Part shown: positions 8,767 through 18,096 of the stretch, in pieces
How the letters are laid out: every line of letters begins with the position of its first letter
How positions within the stretch are numbered: position 1 is the first letter of the stretch
NCBI RefSeq assembly: GCF_008806955.1
Contig: NZ_CP031727.1
Location: forward strand, 2,432,001 to 2,496,000
Source of the DNA: Cellvibrio sp. KY-YJ-3
GTDB taxonomy: Bacteria; Pseudomonadota; Gammaproteobacteria; Pseudomonadales; Cellvibrionaceae
DNA length: 64,000 nucleotides
Reading direction: 5' to 3'
Position numbers and translations under genes: made by a program
The notes under the pieces: generated by a model
What the model saw: only the letters and a program-made list of their open reading frames with translations
The model's database searches: none
Told to the model about the DNA's origin: nothing

Positions 8767-9864
8767 ATGAACAAAATCATGATTAGCTTGCGAAAACTTG
8801 TCCAACCCGGTGTTGTTACTGGTAGTGATTTACAAACGGTCTATGCCGATGCCAAGGCAAATAACTACGCCATACCCGCCGTAAATGTCATTGGTACCAA
8901 TTCCATCAATGCTGCACTCGAAGCGGCACGCAATGTGGGTTCGCCGGTTATTATTCAGTTGTCTCACGGTGGCGCTACGTTTTTTGCCGGTAAGGGGCTC
9001 AAGCTCTCCGGGCAAGATACGGCGGTGTTGGGGGCAGTCGCGGCAGCAAAGTATGTGCATGAGGTGGCGGCTTACTATGAAGTGCCAGTGGTGTTGCATA
9101 CCGATCATGCAGCCAAAAAATTATTACCCTGGATTGATGGATTGTTAGTCGCGGGTAAACGCCATCTCGAACAGACTGGCAAACCTTTATTCAGCTCACA
9201 CATGATTGACTTGTCGGAAGAGTCTCTCATTGAAAATATTGCCATTAGTGCACGCTATCTGGAAAAAATGGCGCCCATGGGTATGGGGCTGGAAATTGAA
9301 TTGGGTTGTACCGGTGGCGAAGAAGATGGTGTTGATAATAGCCACATGGATAAATCGGCGCTTTACACTCAGCCAGCGGATGTGGCTTACGCCTATCAGC
9401 AACTGGCATCCATCAGTAAAAAATTTACCATCGCCGCTTCCTTTGGCAATGTACACGGTGTTTATAACCCCGGTAATGTGCAATTAAAGCCAACGATTTT
9501 GAAAGATTCACAAGCTTTTGTTAGTAAAGAATTTGGCTTGGCAAAAAATGCACTGGATTTTGTATTTCATGGCGGCTCCGGATCTGCCCCGCGCGATATT
9601 GCAGAAGCGATTGACTACGGTGTGGTAAAAATGAATATCGATACCGATACCCAATGGGCTTTTTGGCAGGGCGTGTTGAATTTTTATCGCACCAATCCCA
9701 ATTGTTTGCACAGTCAATTAGGCAATGACAAAGGCCCGGATGCACCCAACAAAAAATTCTATGACCCGCGTGTATGGTTGCGTAGTGCAGAGCAGGCAAT
9801 GGTCGCTCGTTTAACCGAGTCTTTTGTGCAATTAAATTGTGTTGGACGCTACAAGGCAAACTAA
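8767..9864 (+). CDS. fba: Class II fructose-bisphosphate aldolase
   Basis: A 365-residue zinc aldolase of the FbaA type, close to the usual 359. Recognisable are PAVNVIGTNSINAALE, the metal-binding VVLHTDHAAK, the acidic GGEEDGVDN segment, ASFGNVHGVY and FHGGSGSAP. It condenses DHAP with glyceraldehyde 3-phosphate in the gluconeogenic direction. AGGAG is only 2 nt before the first ATG (8767), so the second ATG at 8779 is a possible start. The stop overlaps the fbp start (TAATG), so the two are translationally coupled. Confidence 0.93.
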   Translation: MNKIMISLRKLVQPGVVTGSDLQTVYADAKANNYAIPAVNVIGTNSINAALEAARNVGSPVIIQLSHGGATFFAGKGLKLSGQDTAVLGAVAAAKYVHEVAAYYEVPVVLHTDHAAKKLLPWIDGLLVAGKRHLEQTGKPLFSSHMIDLSEESLIENIAISARYLEKMAPMGMGLEIELGCTGGEEDGVDNSHMDKSALYTQPADVAYAYQQLASISKKFTIAASFGNVHGVYNPGNVQLKPTILKDSQAFVSKEFGLAKNALDFVFHGGSGSAPRDIAEAIDYGVVKMNIDTDTQWAFWQGVLNFYRTNPNCLHSQLGNDKGPDAPNKKFYDPRVWLRSAEQAMVARLTESFVQLNCVGRYKAN

Positions 9865-10844
9865 TGATTTCGTTTAAAACATTATTGGCGCAAGAAAATG
9901 CGGCTCCGGAATTAATTGATCTGGTTGCGGTAATTTTATCCACCTGTCACCACATTGCTGAACAAGTTGGTCACGGTGCCTTGGGTAATACGCTTGGTGC
10001 AACCGACGCGGAAAATGTGCAGGGCGAAGTACAAAAAAAATTGGATGTAATCGCCAATGATTTATTAATTGAAGCACTGACTGCTCACGGCTCGGTAAGA
10101 GCAATCGCCTCCGAAGAGGAAGAACATGCGCGGCTTGCTTGCTCCGGTGCGCCTTATTTGGTTGCATTTGATCCACTCGATGGTAGTAGCAATATCGATG
10201 TGAATGGCCAAATCGGTACAATTTTTACTATTTTGAAGGCGCGGGATGATGTGCCTGATCATAGCGACGAGCAATTTTTTCAAACCGGTAGGGATCAGCT
10301 TTGTGCGGGTTATGTGCTCTATGGGCCTTACACCACATTGGTAATATCTACAGGAGCGGTGGTGCATGAATTCACGCTCAATAAAAGTAGTGGTGAATTT
10401 ATTTCATCAAAAAAAGATATGGTTTTTCAGCAGGGCACGCGTGAATTTTCCGCCAATATGGCGAATTTATTTTATTGGCCAAAACCGTTTCAGAATTATT
10501 TAACCAGCTTGATCGCCCCCCAGCCTGCGAATACCCGTTTTAATATGCGCTGGCAGGGGGCGATGGTGGGGGACGTGCACCGTATTCTCACGCGCGGCGG
10601 TGTTTTTATTTACCCAAGTGATACGCGCGATGTTGCACAGTCAGCCAAGTTGCGGTTGTTGTATGAGGCGTTTCCTATGGCGCTATTGGTAGAGGCGGCC
10701 GGTGGTTGTGGTTACACCGAGGCAGGGCGAATCCTCGACACACCATTAACCCAGTTACATCAGCGCACTCCGGTTATTTTGGGGGATAAAAACTGGGCAA
10801 ATGCTTGTTTTACTGCATTGTCGATAATCAATACCGCCGCATAA
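9864..10844 (+). CDS. fbp: Class I fructose-1,6-bisphosphatase
   Basis: A 326-residue class I FBPase. The start at 9864 overlaps the fba stop; an in-frame extension to 9837 lies inside fba. The metal-binding acidic motifs are present: EEEE at about residue 87 and FDPLDGSSNIDVN about 20 residues later. It hydrolyses fructose 1,6-bisphosphate to fructose 6-phosphate, the irreversible step of gluconeogenesis. Pairing with fba and the rhamnose-type operator suggests that it handles triose phosphate from rhamnose. A terminator follows at 10913. Confidence 0.93.
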   Translation: MISFKTLLAQENAAPELIDLVAVILSTCHHIAEQVGHGALGNTLGATDAENVQGEVQKKLDVIANDLLIEALTAHGSVRAIASEEEEHARLACSGAPYLVAFDPLDGSSNIDVNGQIGTIFTILKARDDVPDHSDEQFFQTGRDQLCAGYVLYGPYTTLVISTGAVVHEFTLNKSSGEFISSKKDMVFQQGTREFSANMANLFYWPKPFQNYLTSLIAPQPANTRFNMRWQGAMVGDVHRILTRGGVFIYPSDTRDVAQSAKLRLLYEAFPMALLVEAAGGCGYTEAGRILDTPLTQLHQRTPVILGDKNWANACFTALSIINTAA

Positions 10845-10912
10845 TGTGTCAGCTGGGTTAAGGTTTTTTGCTAGGCCTTGGATGCTACATATCCAAGTTG
10901 TCGTCGTCGTTT

Positions 10913-10938
10913 CGCCGGCTTAATTGCCGGCGTTTTTT
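10913..10938 (+). terminator. Terminator after fba-fbp
   Basis: CGCCGGC, loop TTAATT, GCCGGCG followed by six T residues: a 7-bp GC stem just before the GH43-like gene. Confidence 0.88.
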
Positions 10939-10966
10939 ATTCTGCAAATTGTTTGAGGTAGTGACC

Positions 10967-11950
10967 ATGTTCACTTCGGGATTGCATCGGCTGTTAGTGA
11001 TTGTTGGATTGCTCGCGAGTCTTTCAGGCTGCGTATCAGGTATCGATGAAAACAATACATCAAGCAAAACCGCATACTTGTTCACTTACTTCACCAAAAA
11101 TGGGGAGGACGGTTTACATCTCGCGGTGAGTAGGGATGGTTATCATTGGCAAAAAGTTCCGCGTGCAGAAAATCATTGGCGGCCAACTATCGGCAAATCC
11201 AGGTTGATGCGTGACCCAAGTGTGGCGCAGGGGCCGGATGGCACTTATCACATGGTGTGGACATCGGGCTGGAATGAAAACAATATTGGTTATGCATCCA
11301 CCAAAGATTTTGTAAATTGGACAGCGCAAAAAGAAATTCCGGTAATGGCCCATGAACCCAGTGTGCGTAATACTTGGGCGCCAGAAATTATTTATGACGA
11401 GGTCAGCAAAAATTTTGTGATTTTTTGGTCATCGACCATTCCGGGTAAATTTCCGGCAACAGATGGAGCGTCTGAGGATAATTACAATCATCGCCTTTAC
11501 GTTACTACCACGCAGGATTTTCTAACCTTCACTCCCACCCAATTATTTTACGACCCAGGTTTCAGTGTGATTGATGCGACGTTTTTGCGCTTCAATGGCA
11601 AATTGCATTTTATTGTGAAAGATGAAACCCGTTTCCCGCCCAAAAAATATTTGCAGGTCGCCTCCGCTAACAGTTTGCAGGGGCCTTTTGGAACATTGAG
11701 TGACCCCATCACCAAGGAAGGGTTGTGGGTGGAGGGGCCAACTGGGGTACAAATTGGTGATAGTGCGGTGATCTATTACGATGCTTATACCACGCATCGT
11801 TACGGCGCCTTGCGCTCAAGCGATATGATCAACTGGGAAGATGTATCAGATCAGATGCACTTCCCCGATGAAGGTACTCCGGTGCGCATGCGTCACGGCA
11901 CGGTCATTCCCGTGCCGGTAGCACTGGTTGAAAAATTGATTTCACCCTAA
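10967..11950 (+). CDS. GH43-like five-bladed beta-propeller lipoprotein
   Basis: A 327-residue predicted lipoprotein. The start at 10967 gives a signal peptide ending in the lipobox LSGC at Cys23; an in-frame extension to 10868 would run through the terminator. The rest resembles GH43/GH117-type glycosidases, with repeated blade motifs (FVNWTAQKEIPVM; WEDVSDQMHFP), an early Asp in RDPSVAQGPDGTYHMVWTS, the central NTWAPEIIYDE and RMRHGTVIP near the end. Arabinose, galactose or rhamnogalacturonan side chains are possible targets, not resolved here. It overlaps the convergent MFS gene by 4 nt. Confidence 0.75.
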   Translation: MFTSGLHRLLVIVGLLASLSGCVSGIDENNTSSKTAYLFTYFTKNGEDGLHLAVSRDGYHWQKVPRAENHWRPTIGKSRLMRDPSVAQGPDGTYHMVWTSGWNENNIGYASTKDFVNWTAQKEIPVMAHEPSVRNTWAPEIIYDEVSKNFVIFWSSTIPGKFPATDGASEDNYNHRLYVTTTQDFLTFTPTQLFYDPGFSVIDATFLRFNGKLHFIVKDETRFPPKKYLQVASANSLQGPFGTLSDPITKEGLWVEGPTGVQIGDSAVIYYDAYTTHRYGALRSSDMINWEDVSDQMHFPDEGTPVRMRHGTVIPVPVALVEKLISP

Positions 11951-13155
11951 CCGTTTTTGATGGAATCTTTTTTGGCTAGAGCGTAAATACCCAAACCGGC
12001 GATGGACAGTATCAATCCCACCCAGCCGGTAGATGACCAACCAAGGCCCAAGTCGATTGCCCAGCCACCGAGTAGTGCACCAATGGCGTTGGCAAAGTTA
12101 AATGCGGAGTGATTAAGTGCTGCTGCCAGGGTTTGTGCCTTGCCAGCAACATCCATCAGGCGAATTTGCAGGGCGGGGCCAATTGCCACCACTGTGCCGA
12201 CTAAAAATACATTAATGCAGGCAATCCACAGCACATGGGCAGTCAGCACAAAGGCTCCCAGTACCAACGCCGACCAAATTAAGGTTGCGCGTACAGACCC
12301 CATCAAATCCTTGTCGGCCATTTTGGAGCCCACAATATTACCTACCACCATGCCTGCGCCGAACAGAGCCAAGATAAATGGCACGCCCGCTTCGGTGAGC
12401 CCCGCCAGCGCCATCAAGCTCGGTTTGACGTAGCTGAACACGGCAAACATCCCCCCAAAACCTATGGCGCCGATTCCGAGCGTCAGCCAAACCTGTTTAT
12501 TGCCCAGGGCTGCCAGTTCGCTCCGTGGGCTTGCCGATTTATCCCGAGGTATGACGGGTAGCCAGTAAAAAATCATCACCGCTGATAACAGAGCTATTAG
12601 CGCCACAAATACAAATGCGAAACGCCACCCCAACCATTGGCCCAGTGCGGCAGCTAGCGGTACACCAATTAATGTCGCAAGTGACAGCCCCAGCATCGCC
12701 ATAGCTACCGCTTGGGCGCGTTTGTGCACTGGAACTAATGAGGCGGCAACCAGCGCAGCGATACCAAAATAAGTGCCGTGTGGTAAACCACTCATGAAGC
12801 GCATTGCCATCATCCACTGATAATCGGCAGCGAATGCACTGGCAAGGTTTCCCGCGGTGAAGAGCGCCATCAGAATAATTAGCATCAAACGACGCGACAC
12901 CCGTGCACCGAGCAGCGCCAGTATGGGAGCGCCTATCACTACACCCAGCGCATAAGCGCTAATAGTATGACCTGCTTGGGGGATGCTAATGGCAAGGTCT
13001 GCCGATACTTCCGGCAGGAGCCCCATAATCACAAATTCACTGGTTCCCACCGCAAAACTACCCACACCCATCGCCACTAACGGGCGAACCACCTCGGCGT
13101 GCGACTTAATTGTGAGCGATACATCACTCTGGGTTACATCTAACATCAAAAACAT
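11947..13155 (-). CDS. MFS transporter, DHA1/AraJ-like
   Basis: A 402-residue major facilitator with about 12 hydrophobic segments. The first helix begins GVGSFAVGTSEFVIMGLLPEV, typical of the AraJ/YdhP-like drug:H+ antiporter-1 group. The loop between helices 2 and 3 has GARVSRRLML, and MSGLPHGTYFGIA follows in helix 4. These proteins export sugars or small drugs. The substrate is unknown; proximity to glycosidase genes does not prove sugar transport. Confidence 0.82.
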   Translation of the reverse strand: MFLMLDVTQSDVSLTIKSHAEVVRPLVAMGVGSFAVGTSEFVIMGLLPEVSADLAISIPQAGHTISAYALGVVIGAPILALLGARVSRRLMLIILMALFTAGNLASAFAADYQWMMAMRFMSGLPHGTYFGIAALVAASLVPVHKRAQAVAMAMLGLSLATLIGVPLAAALGQWLGWRFAFVFVALIALLSAVMIFYWLPVIPRDKSASPRSELAALGNKQVWLTLGIGAIGFGGMFAVFSYVKPSLMALAGLTEAGVPFILALFGAGMVVGNIVGSKMADKDLMGSVRATLIWSALVLGAFVLTAHVLWIACINVFLVGTVVAIGPALQIRLMDVAGKAQTLAAALNHSAFNFANAIGALLGGWAIDLGLGWSSTGWVGLILSIAGLGIYALAKKDSIKNG

Positions 13156-13298
13156 TCTCAGGGGCAGGGTATAAAAAGGAGGTGCATATTATGGAGGGGG
13201 CGGTCTGACTGACAATAATTTTTTGGATTTAATTATCAGCCAGAGGATGTTGCGTTTTTATTGCAGAGTTGGGGTGGAGGGGCTGAGTTCAGTAGGGT

Positions 13299-14099
13299 TT
13301 AATCGTAAATGGATTTCTTTTTCCATTTTTCGTTTTCTTCCTCAAACTGTTTCCACTCTTTGCTGCTGGTGCTGTCATCTACCTGCCGTTTGGGAGTGGC
13401 AGTTGCTCCATTGGCGGTGGCTGCTTCTCCAATAACATCAGCCTTTTCTTCCAGTTTGGACATAACAGCATCCAGCTGGGCGATTTGTTTATCAAACAAA
13501 TGACTGCCGTTACCCGCGGCCAGTGCTTTACGCGCGAGGCCGTAGTGATGGATTGCGAGCCGCACTTTGCCAATTTGTTGTGCTTGGCGGGCGTTAAATA
13601 CATGACCATCCACAGTAATTTGTAGCGTTAGCCGATTGATTTGATCCGTATAAGCCTCGGTTTGTACCTGATTGATATGGTTTAGCGCGGATTGTTGCAG
13701 CACAAACTTGTGCAGCTCTTGCAGTAGGTGATTGGCTTCTTTTATTTGTTGGGGATTGTCCAGCCTGACCTTGTTTTGGCCGCTGGTTTCCTTTTGTGCA
13801 GCCAGTAAGTTGCTGTAAAGGCTTAGATTTTCGGCATGGGTAGGGTCATTAGGTTCAAGGCGCGAGAGTTGTTCGCAGCAGTCAATTAATGCGCGATAAA
13901 GTAAGCCGGTTAAGTCATTGGAAAGAAAGCCTTGAGGAAATCCTGTGGCCAGGTCGCGAAATGAATTGCGGCGCGCGCGCAAAGCGGTCACCAGTCTTTG
14001 CCGCTGTATGCGTTTCTTTTCTATTGAATGGGAGATAAATAAATAGCCTGCCAATAAAATCAGCAAAACAAAAATTCCGGCGATTACATAAGCAGACAT
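13299..14099 (-). CDS. Conserved membrane-anchored protein of unknown function
   Basis: A 266-residue protein with one N-terminal membrane helix (residues about 4-26, IAGIFVLLILLAGYLFI), then a basic stretch and a long charged, helix-rich region. The end (EWKQFEEENEKWKKKSIYD) is strongly charged. It resembles uncharacterised gammaproteobacterial proteins, and I recognise no catalytic motif. It is a single gene read towards the MFS gene; the tRNA cluster lies on its other side. Confidence 0.7.
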   Translation of the reverse strand: MSAYVIAGIFVLLILLAGYLFISHSIEKKRIQRQRLVTALRARRNSFRDLATGFPQGFLSNDLTGLLYRALIDCCEQLSRLEPNDPTHAENLSLYSNLLAAQKETSGQNKVRLDNPQQIKEANHLLQELHKFVLQQSALNHINQVQTEAYTDQINRLTLQITVDGHVFNARQAQQIGKVRLAIHHYGLARKALAAGNGSHLFDKQIAQLDAVMSKLEEKADVIGEAATANGATATPKRQVDDSTSSKEWKQFEEENEKWKKKSIYD

Positions 14100-14249
14100 G
14101 ATGGTTTAAGAACCTTATTGATTAAATGCTGGGCAAACTTATGCAACAAGTATAGCACCGATAAAATTGGCGTCAGAATTTGAATAGGTGAACCTGAAGC
14201 GATGAGCTAAGTGCTTGTTTCCGCAATGATAAAAAAAGAATTAAAAGTG

Positions 14250-14278
14250 TTGACACCTGCTGCATCCGACCCTAGAAT
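14250..14278 (+). promoter_or_regulatory. Promoter of the Glu-Gly tRNA cluster
   Basis: TTGACA at 14250 and TAGAAT at 14273 with a 17-bp spacer, about 60 bp before the first tRNA. Near-consensus sigma-70 promoter, as expected for stable RNA genes. Confidence 0.85.
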
Positions 14279-14341
14279 GCGCCCCACTTCTGACGCAGAC
14301 GTTAACTTGAAAAAGAAAACAAAAGTGTTGGAAGGTCCGGG

Positions 14342-14417
14342 GTCCCCTTCGTCTAGTGGCCTAGGACACCGCCCTTTCACGGCGGTAACAGGGGTTCGAG
14401 TCCCCTAGGGGACGCCA
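14342..14417 (+). tRNA. tRNA-Glu (anticodon TTC)
   Basis: 76 nt including the encoded CCA. Acceptor GTCCCCT pairs with AGGGGAC; anticodon loop CTTTCAC; T-loop GTTCGAGTC. Identical to the copy at 14595. Confidence 0.97.
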
Positions 14418-14421
14418 TATA

Positions 14422-14497
<76 letters not shown>

Positions 14498-14594
14498 ACT
14501 TCCATATGGAAGTTAAGTTCAATAGAAATTAAGCAAAAGTTTTAAACTGTTAGTGAAGTGTATTTTATTGTTATCGCCCGATAGCAATTGAAAT

Positions 14595-14670
14595 GTCCCC
14601 TTCGTCTAGTGGCCTAGGACACCGCCCTTTCACGGCGGTAACAGGGGTTCGAGTCCCCTAGGGGACGCCA
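14595..14670 (+). tRNA. tRNA-Glu (anticodon TTC), second copy
   Basis: 76 nt, sequence identical to the tRNA at 14342. Part of a duplicated Glu-Gly pair. Confidence 0.97.
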
Positions 14671-14676
14671 CATTTA

Positions 14677-14752
<76 letters not shown>

Positions 14753-14961
14753 ATTTCTCTAGCAGAAATTCTAAAGTTTAGAATGTGCGTCTTTCTTGTT
14801 TGTACCCTCGTTCCAGTCTATTCCTTTCCTTGCAACAAATTTATACGTCTCATACTCAATAATTAATTCTTTGGATTGTCCTTTTATTTGTATTTGTTGA
14901 TCAAATCCTTTGGTGAATTAGTTGTTCACGTCCCTGTGTTAAATTTGGTTCGCTTAATTTT

Positions 14962-15384
14962 TCAGTGCATTCCCATGAGTTTGGCTCGGGCCTCTTTGTA
15001 ATCAAAGGGTTGCTGCTCACTTTTTGCAATTTCGCGTAACTCATCCAATTGTTGGAATATGCTTATCTCTTCGTCTGGCATGTAATGTAGGCAGTCTCCA
15101 CCAAAAAACCATAGGAGGTCGCGATAGAGGAATGGCATCAGGTGAGGGTAAGCGCCCACAACGCGGTACATCAGTAGTTGACCCTTGTCCAGCCAATCAG
15201 GGTTATGTGGATTGTTGGCGAGATCATCGAGTGCAGCTAAAAACTCTGCGTCATCTGTAGTAGCTTCTTCAAGGTTAAAGGGGGGAAGCTGTTTAATTTG
15301 CGCAGTAAACGCATTAAGTAAGTCCAAATGATATATGTAATACTCTTTATCGTATTGGTTCTCTTCGAAACTTGAAATCGACAT
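14962..15384 (-). CDS. Conserved PA2817-like protein of unknown function
   Basis: A 140-residue acidic soluble protein. The central region (DWLDKGQLLMYRVVGAYPHLMPFLYRDLLWFFGGDCLHYMPDEEI) looks like a small conserved gammaproteobacterial family found near the same ABC and queF genes in Pseudomonas. It is divergent from the ABC operon with a 57-bp gap. No motif points to a function; the family name is from memory of gene order and sequence type. Confidence 0.65.
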   Translation of the reverse strand: MSISSFEENQYDKEYYIYHLDLLNAFTAQIKQLPPFNLEEATTDDAEFLAALDDLANNPHNPDWLDKGQLLMYRVVGAYPHLMPFLYRDLLWFFGGDCLHYMPDEEISIFQQLDELREIAKSEQQPFDYKEARAKLMGMH

Positions 15385-15441
15385 ACTTAGCCTTAAGTTG
15401 AGGTTTGGTTTTTTGATCTTCCACTATTTCCGCGAGGGGTT

Positions 15442-16389
15442 ATGACTCCGGCACTCTCAATCAGAAATCTGCGTAAAGTTTACAACGAAAAGTTCGAAGC
15501 ACTGAAAGGTATTTCACTGGATGTAATTCCCGGTGATTTTTTCGCGGTGCTCGGCCCCAATGGTGCGGGTAAATCTACCACCATCGGTATTATCAGTTCA
15601 CTGGTGCGTAAAACAGCCGGTACGGTTGAGGTTTTCGGTAAAAATATCGATACCGATTTCTCCGCTGCTAAAAAATATCTTGGCGTTGTTCCTCAGGAGT
15701 TTAATTTTAGTATGTTCGAGAAGGTGCAGGACATTGTTCTGCAGCAGGCTGGTTATTACGGCATGGGGCGTAGCCAAGCGCTTGAGCAAACAGAGCGTTA
15801 TTTGAAGCAACTTAGTTTGTGGGATAAGCGCGACACACCTGCGCGCATGTTGTCGGGTGGGATGAAGCGCCGTTTAATGATTGCACGTGCCTTGGTACAT
15901 GGCCCGCAGCTATTGATACTTGATGAGCCTACTGCAGGGGTTGATATCGAGTTGCGCCGCTCCATGTGGGATTTTTTGCGTGAAATAAATGCGGCAGGGA
16001 CTACGATTATTTTAACTACTCATTATTTGGAGGAGGCAGAAAGTCTTTGTCGCAATGTAGCGATTATCGATCAAGGGATGATAGTGCAAAACACCAGCGT
16101 TAAAAATTTACTGCAGCAGCTCAATAAAGAGGTATTTATTTTCGATGTGCAGGGTAGTTTGAACGGTCTGCCAACGATTGATGGTCATAGGGTTGCAAAA
16201 ATTGACGAGCATTCATTTGAAGTGGATGTTGAAAAGGGGCAGTCACTCAATGCAGTGTTTGAACAATTAACTGCACAACAATTCCGTATAGTGAGTATGC
16301 GCAATAAGGCTAACCGCTTGGAGGAGTTATTCGTTTCCATGGTTAATGCAAATAAAGATGCCGCACAATCTGTAGTAAAAGAGGGGTAA
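15442..16389 (+). CDS. ABC transporter ATP-binding protein (YadG-like)
   Basis: A 315-residue ATPase with Walker A GPNGAGKST (about residue 38), Q-loop VVPQEFNFS, signature LSGGMKRRLMIARAL, Walker B LLILDEPTAGVD and the switch His in TTHYLEEAE. The LSGGMKRR signature is typical of ABC-2 exporters such as YadGH. The permease starts 2 nt after the stop, so they act as a pair. The substrate is unknown. Confidence 0.9.
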   Translation: MTPALSIRNLRKVYNEKFEALKGISLDVIPGDFFAVLGPNGAGKSTTIGIISSLVRKTAGTVEVFGKNIDTDFSAAKKYLGVVPQEFNFSMFEKVQDIVLQQAGYYGMGRSQALEQTERYLKQLSLWDKRDTPARMLSGGMKRRLMIARALVHGPQLLILDEPTAGVDIELRRSMWDFLREINAAGTTIILTTHYLEEAESLCRNVAIIDQGMIVQNTSVKNLLQQLNKEVFIFDVQGSLNGLPTIDGHRVAKIDEHSFEVDVEKGQSLNAVFEQLTAQQFRIVSMRNKANRLEELFVSMVNANKDAAQSVVKEG

Positions 16390-16391
16390 GC

Positions 16392-17165
16392 ATGACAGCA
16401 CATGAGCAGTGGATTGCGTTTATGACAATCCTGCGTAAAGAAGTTAAGCGTTTCACTCGTATTTGGGTGCAAACCTTATTGCCTCCCGCAATAACCATGA
16501 TTTTATATTTTGTTATTTTTGGAAAATTAATTGGTGGTCGCATTGGCGATATGGCGGGTTTTAGTTATATCGATTTTGTCGCGCCCGGCCTGATTATGAT
16601 GGCGGTAATTACTAACTCCTATGCAAATGTTTCCTCTTCTTTTTTTAGTGCAAAATTTCAGCGTAGTGTAGAAGAAATTTTGGTATCGCCTACACCCAAC
16701 TATATTATTTTGTTGGGCTTCGTGATGGGTGGTGTTGCGCGTGGCATGGCAGTGGGCTTGATTGTCACCTTGATGTCGCTTGGCTTTACAGAGCTGCAAG
16801 TGCAGCATTGGTTTATCACTTTGTTTATTGTGCTAATGACGTCGATATTGTTTTCATTGGCAGGTTTTATCAATGCAGTCTATGCCAATACCTTTGATGA
16901 TATATCCATCGTTCCTACTTTTATCCTAACGCCACTTACTTATTTTGGTGGTGTTTTTTATTCCATCAATTTATTGCCTGAATTTTGGCAGCAAGTGTCG
17001 GTATTTAATCCCATCTTGCATATGGTGAATGCGTTTCGCTACGGAATGTTGGGTATTACTGATGTGCATTTGGGAATGGCATTTGCAGGTTTGACACTGT
17101 GTGTTGTGACATTATTTGCAGTAGCCTTATACTTACTAAAAAATGGCAAACGCTTGCGTGCCTGA
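16392..17165 (+). CDS. ABC-2 type permease (YadH-like)
   Basis: A 257-residue inner-membrane protein with about six hydrophobic segments and ABC-2 features: an early amphipathic helix (FMTILRKEVKRFTRIW), PGLIMMAVITNSYANVSSSFF, and FILTPLTYFGGVFYSINLLPEFWQ near the last helices. It is the membrane partner of the preceding ATPase. queF begins 20 nt downstream, so all three may be co-transcribed. Confidence 0.9.
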   Translation: MTAHEQWIAFMTILRKEVKRFTRIWVQTLLPPAITMILYFVIFGKLIGGRIGDMAGFSYIDFVAPGLIMMAVITNSYANVSSSFFSAKFQRSVEEILVSPTPNYIILLGFVMGGVARGMAVGLIVTLMSLGFTELQVQHWFITLFIVLMTSILFSLAGFINAVYANTFDDISIVPTFILTPLTYFGGVFYSINLLPEFWQQVSVFNPILHMVNAFRYGMLGITDVHLGMAFAGLTLCVVTLFAVALYLLKNGKRLRA

Positions 17166-17185
17166 ACTATTTCCAAGGTGATTTT

Positions 17186-18028
17186 ATGAATCTTAATCCT
17201 CTTGGGCAGCAAACTGAGTATGTATCGGTTTACTCGCCGCAGTTGCTGTTTCCTATTTCTCGTGCGGAATCGCGCAAGCTTTTGGGAATAGGGGCCGCGC
17301 TGCCTTTTTTTGGTGAAGATATCTGGACTGGTTACGAGCTATCCTGGCTTGACTCTCAAGGTAAGCCTGTTGTCGCGGTCGCGGAGTTTTTTATTCCCTG
17401 TGATAGCGAATTTATGATCGAGTCCAAATCATTCAAGTTGTATCTAAATTCGCTCAATCAAACTCGCTATCAAAGTGCGGCGGAAGTAGAAGAGTTGTTG
17501 GTTAAGGATTTGTCAGCTGTAGCGGGTACCATGGTACGTGTGCATTTGTTTCCATTGCTGCCGTCGCAGATTTCCCATTGGCGGGCGCAACCGGCTCATT
17601 TATTAAATGCGGCGACGTTAGAGGGGGTTTTACTCGATGAGTTATCGGTCACTGTGGACGCCTATCATCCCAAGCCTGAATTGCTGGTTACTACCGGGGA
17701 GCTGGTGAGTGAGTCGCTGATTAGTAACTTGCTGAAAACGAATTGTCCCGTGACGGGGCAGCCGGATTGGGCCAGTATTGTTGTGCGTTATAGCGGTAAG
17801 AAAATCGAGCACGAAAATCTGCTGCGTTACATTATTTCTTTTCGTGAACATCAGGATTTTCATGAGCATTGTGTGGAGCGGATTTTTAATGACATCGCAA
17901 CCTATTGCAAGCCGGAATCCTTAACCGTCTATGCGCGTTACACACGGCGCGGTGGCTTGGATATTAATCCATTTCGTTCTAGCAGTGCAGAAGAGAAGCC
18001 AAACCTGTTGCGTTTAGTTCGTCAGTAG
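17186..18028 (+). CDS. queF: NADPH-dependent 7-cyano-7-deazaguanine reductase
   Basis: A 280-residue protein of the long, two-domain QueF type (E. coli protein 282 residues). It reduces preQ0 to preQ1 in queuosine synthesis. The start at 17186 follows AAGG; the frame extends into the permease gene but that part is not QueF. Recognisable are the nucleotide-binding E(S)KSFKLYLNSLNQTR segment, the catalytic Cys in KTNCPVTGQPDWAS and the conserved ending FHEHCVERIFNDI. A hairpin at 18063-18092 may terminate it. Confidence 0.93.
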   Translation: MNLNPLGQQTEYVSVYSPQLLFPISRAESRKLLGIGAALPFFGEDIWTGYELSWLDSQGKPVVAVAEFFIPCDSEFMIESKSFKLYLNSLNQTRYQSAAEVEELLVKDLSAVAGTMVRVHLFPLLPSQISHWRAQPAHLLNAATLEGVLLDELSVTVDAYHPKPELLVTTGELVSESLISNLLKTNCPVTGQPDWASIVVRYSGKKIEHENLLRYIISFREHQDFHEHCVERIFNDIATYCKPESLTVYARYTRRGGLDINPFRSSSAEEKPNLLRLVRQ

Positions 18029-18062
18029 TTGTACTAATTTTGGTGGGTTAATGGTTGGGGAA

Positions 18063-18095
18063 AACAGGGCATGCGCAAGCATGTCCTGTTTATGA
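18063..18095 (+). terminator. Hairpin between queF and cyaB
   Basis: AACAGG-G-CATGC, loop GCAA, GCATG-T-CCTGTT: a stem with one internal mismatch and a short T run, between two convergent genes. Confidence 0.6.
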
Positions 18096-18096
18096 A

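Noticed and set aside
14211..14408. 65-codon frame over the tRNA promoter
   Set aside because: It runs through a promoter and a tRNA gene, so it is not protein-coding.
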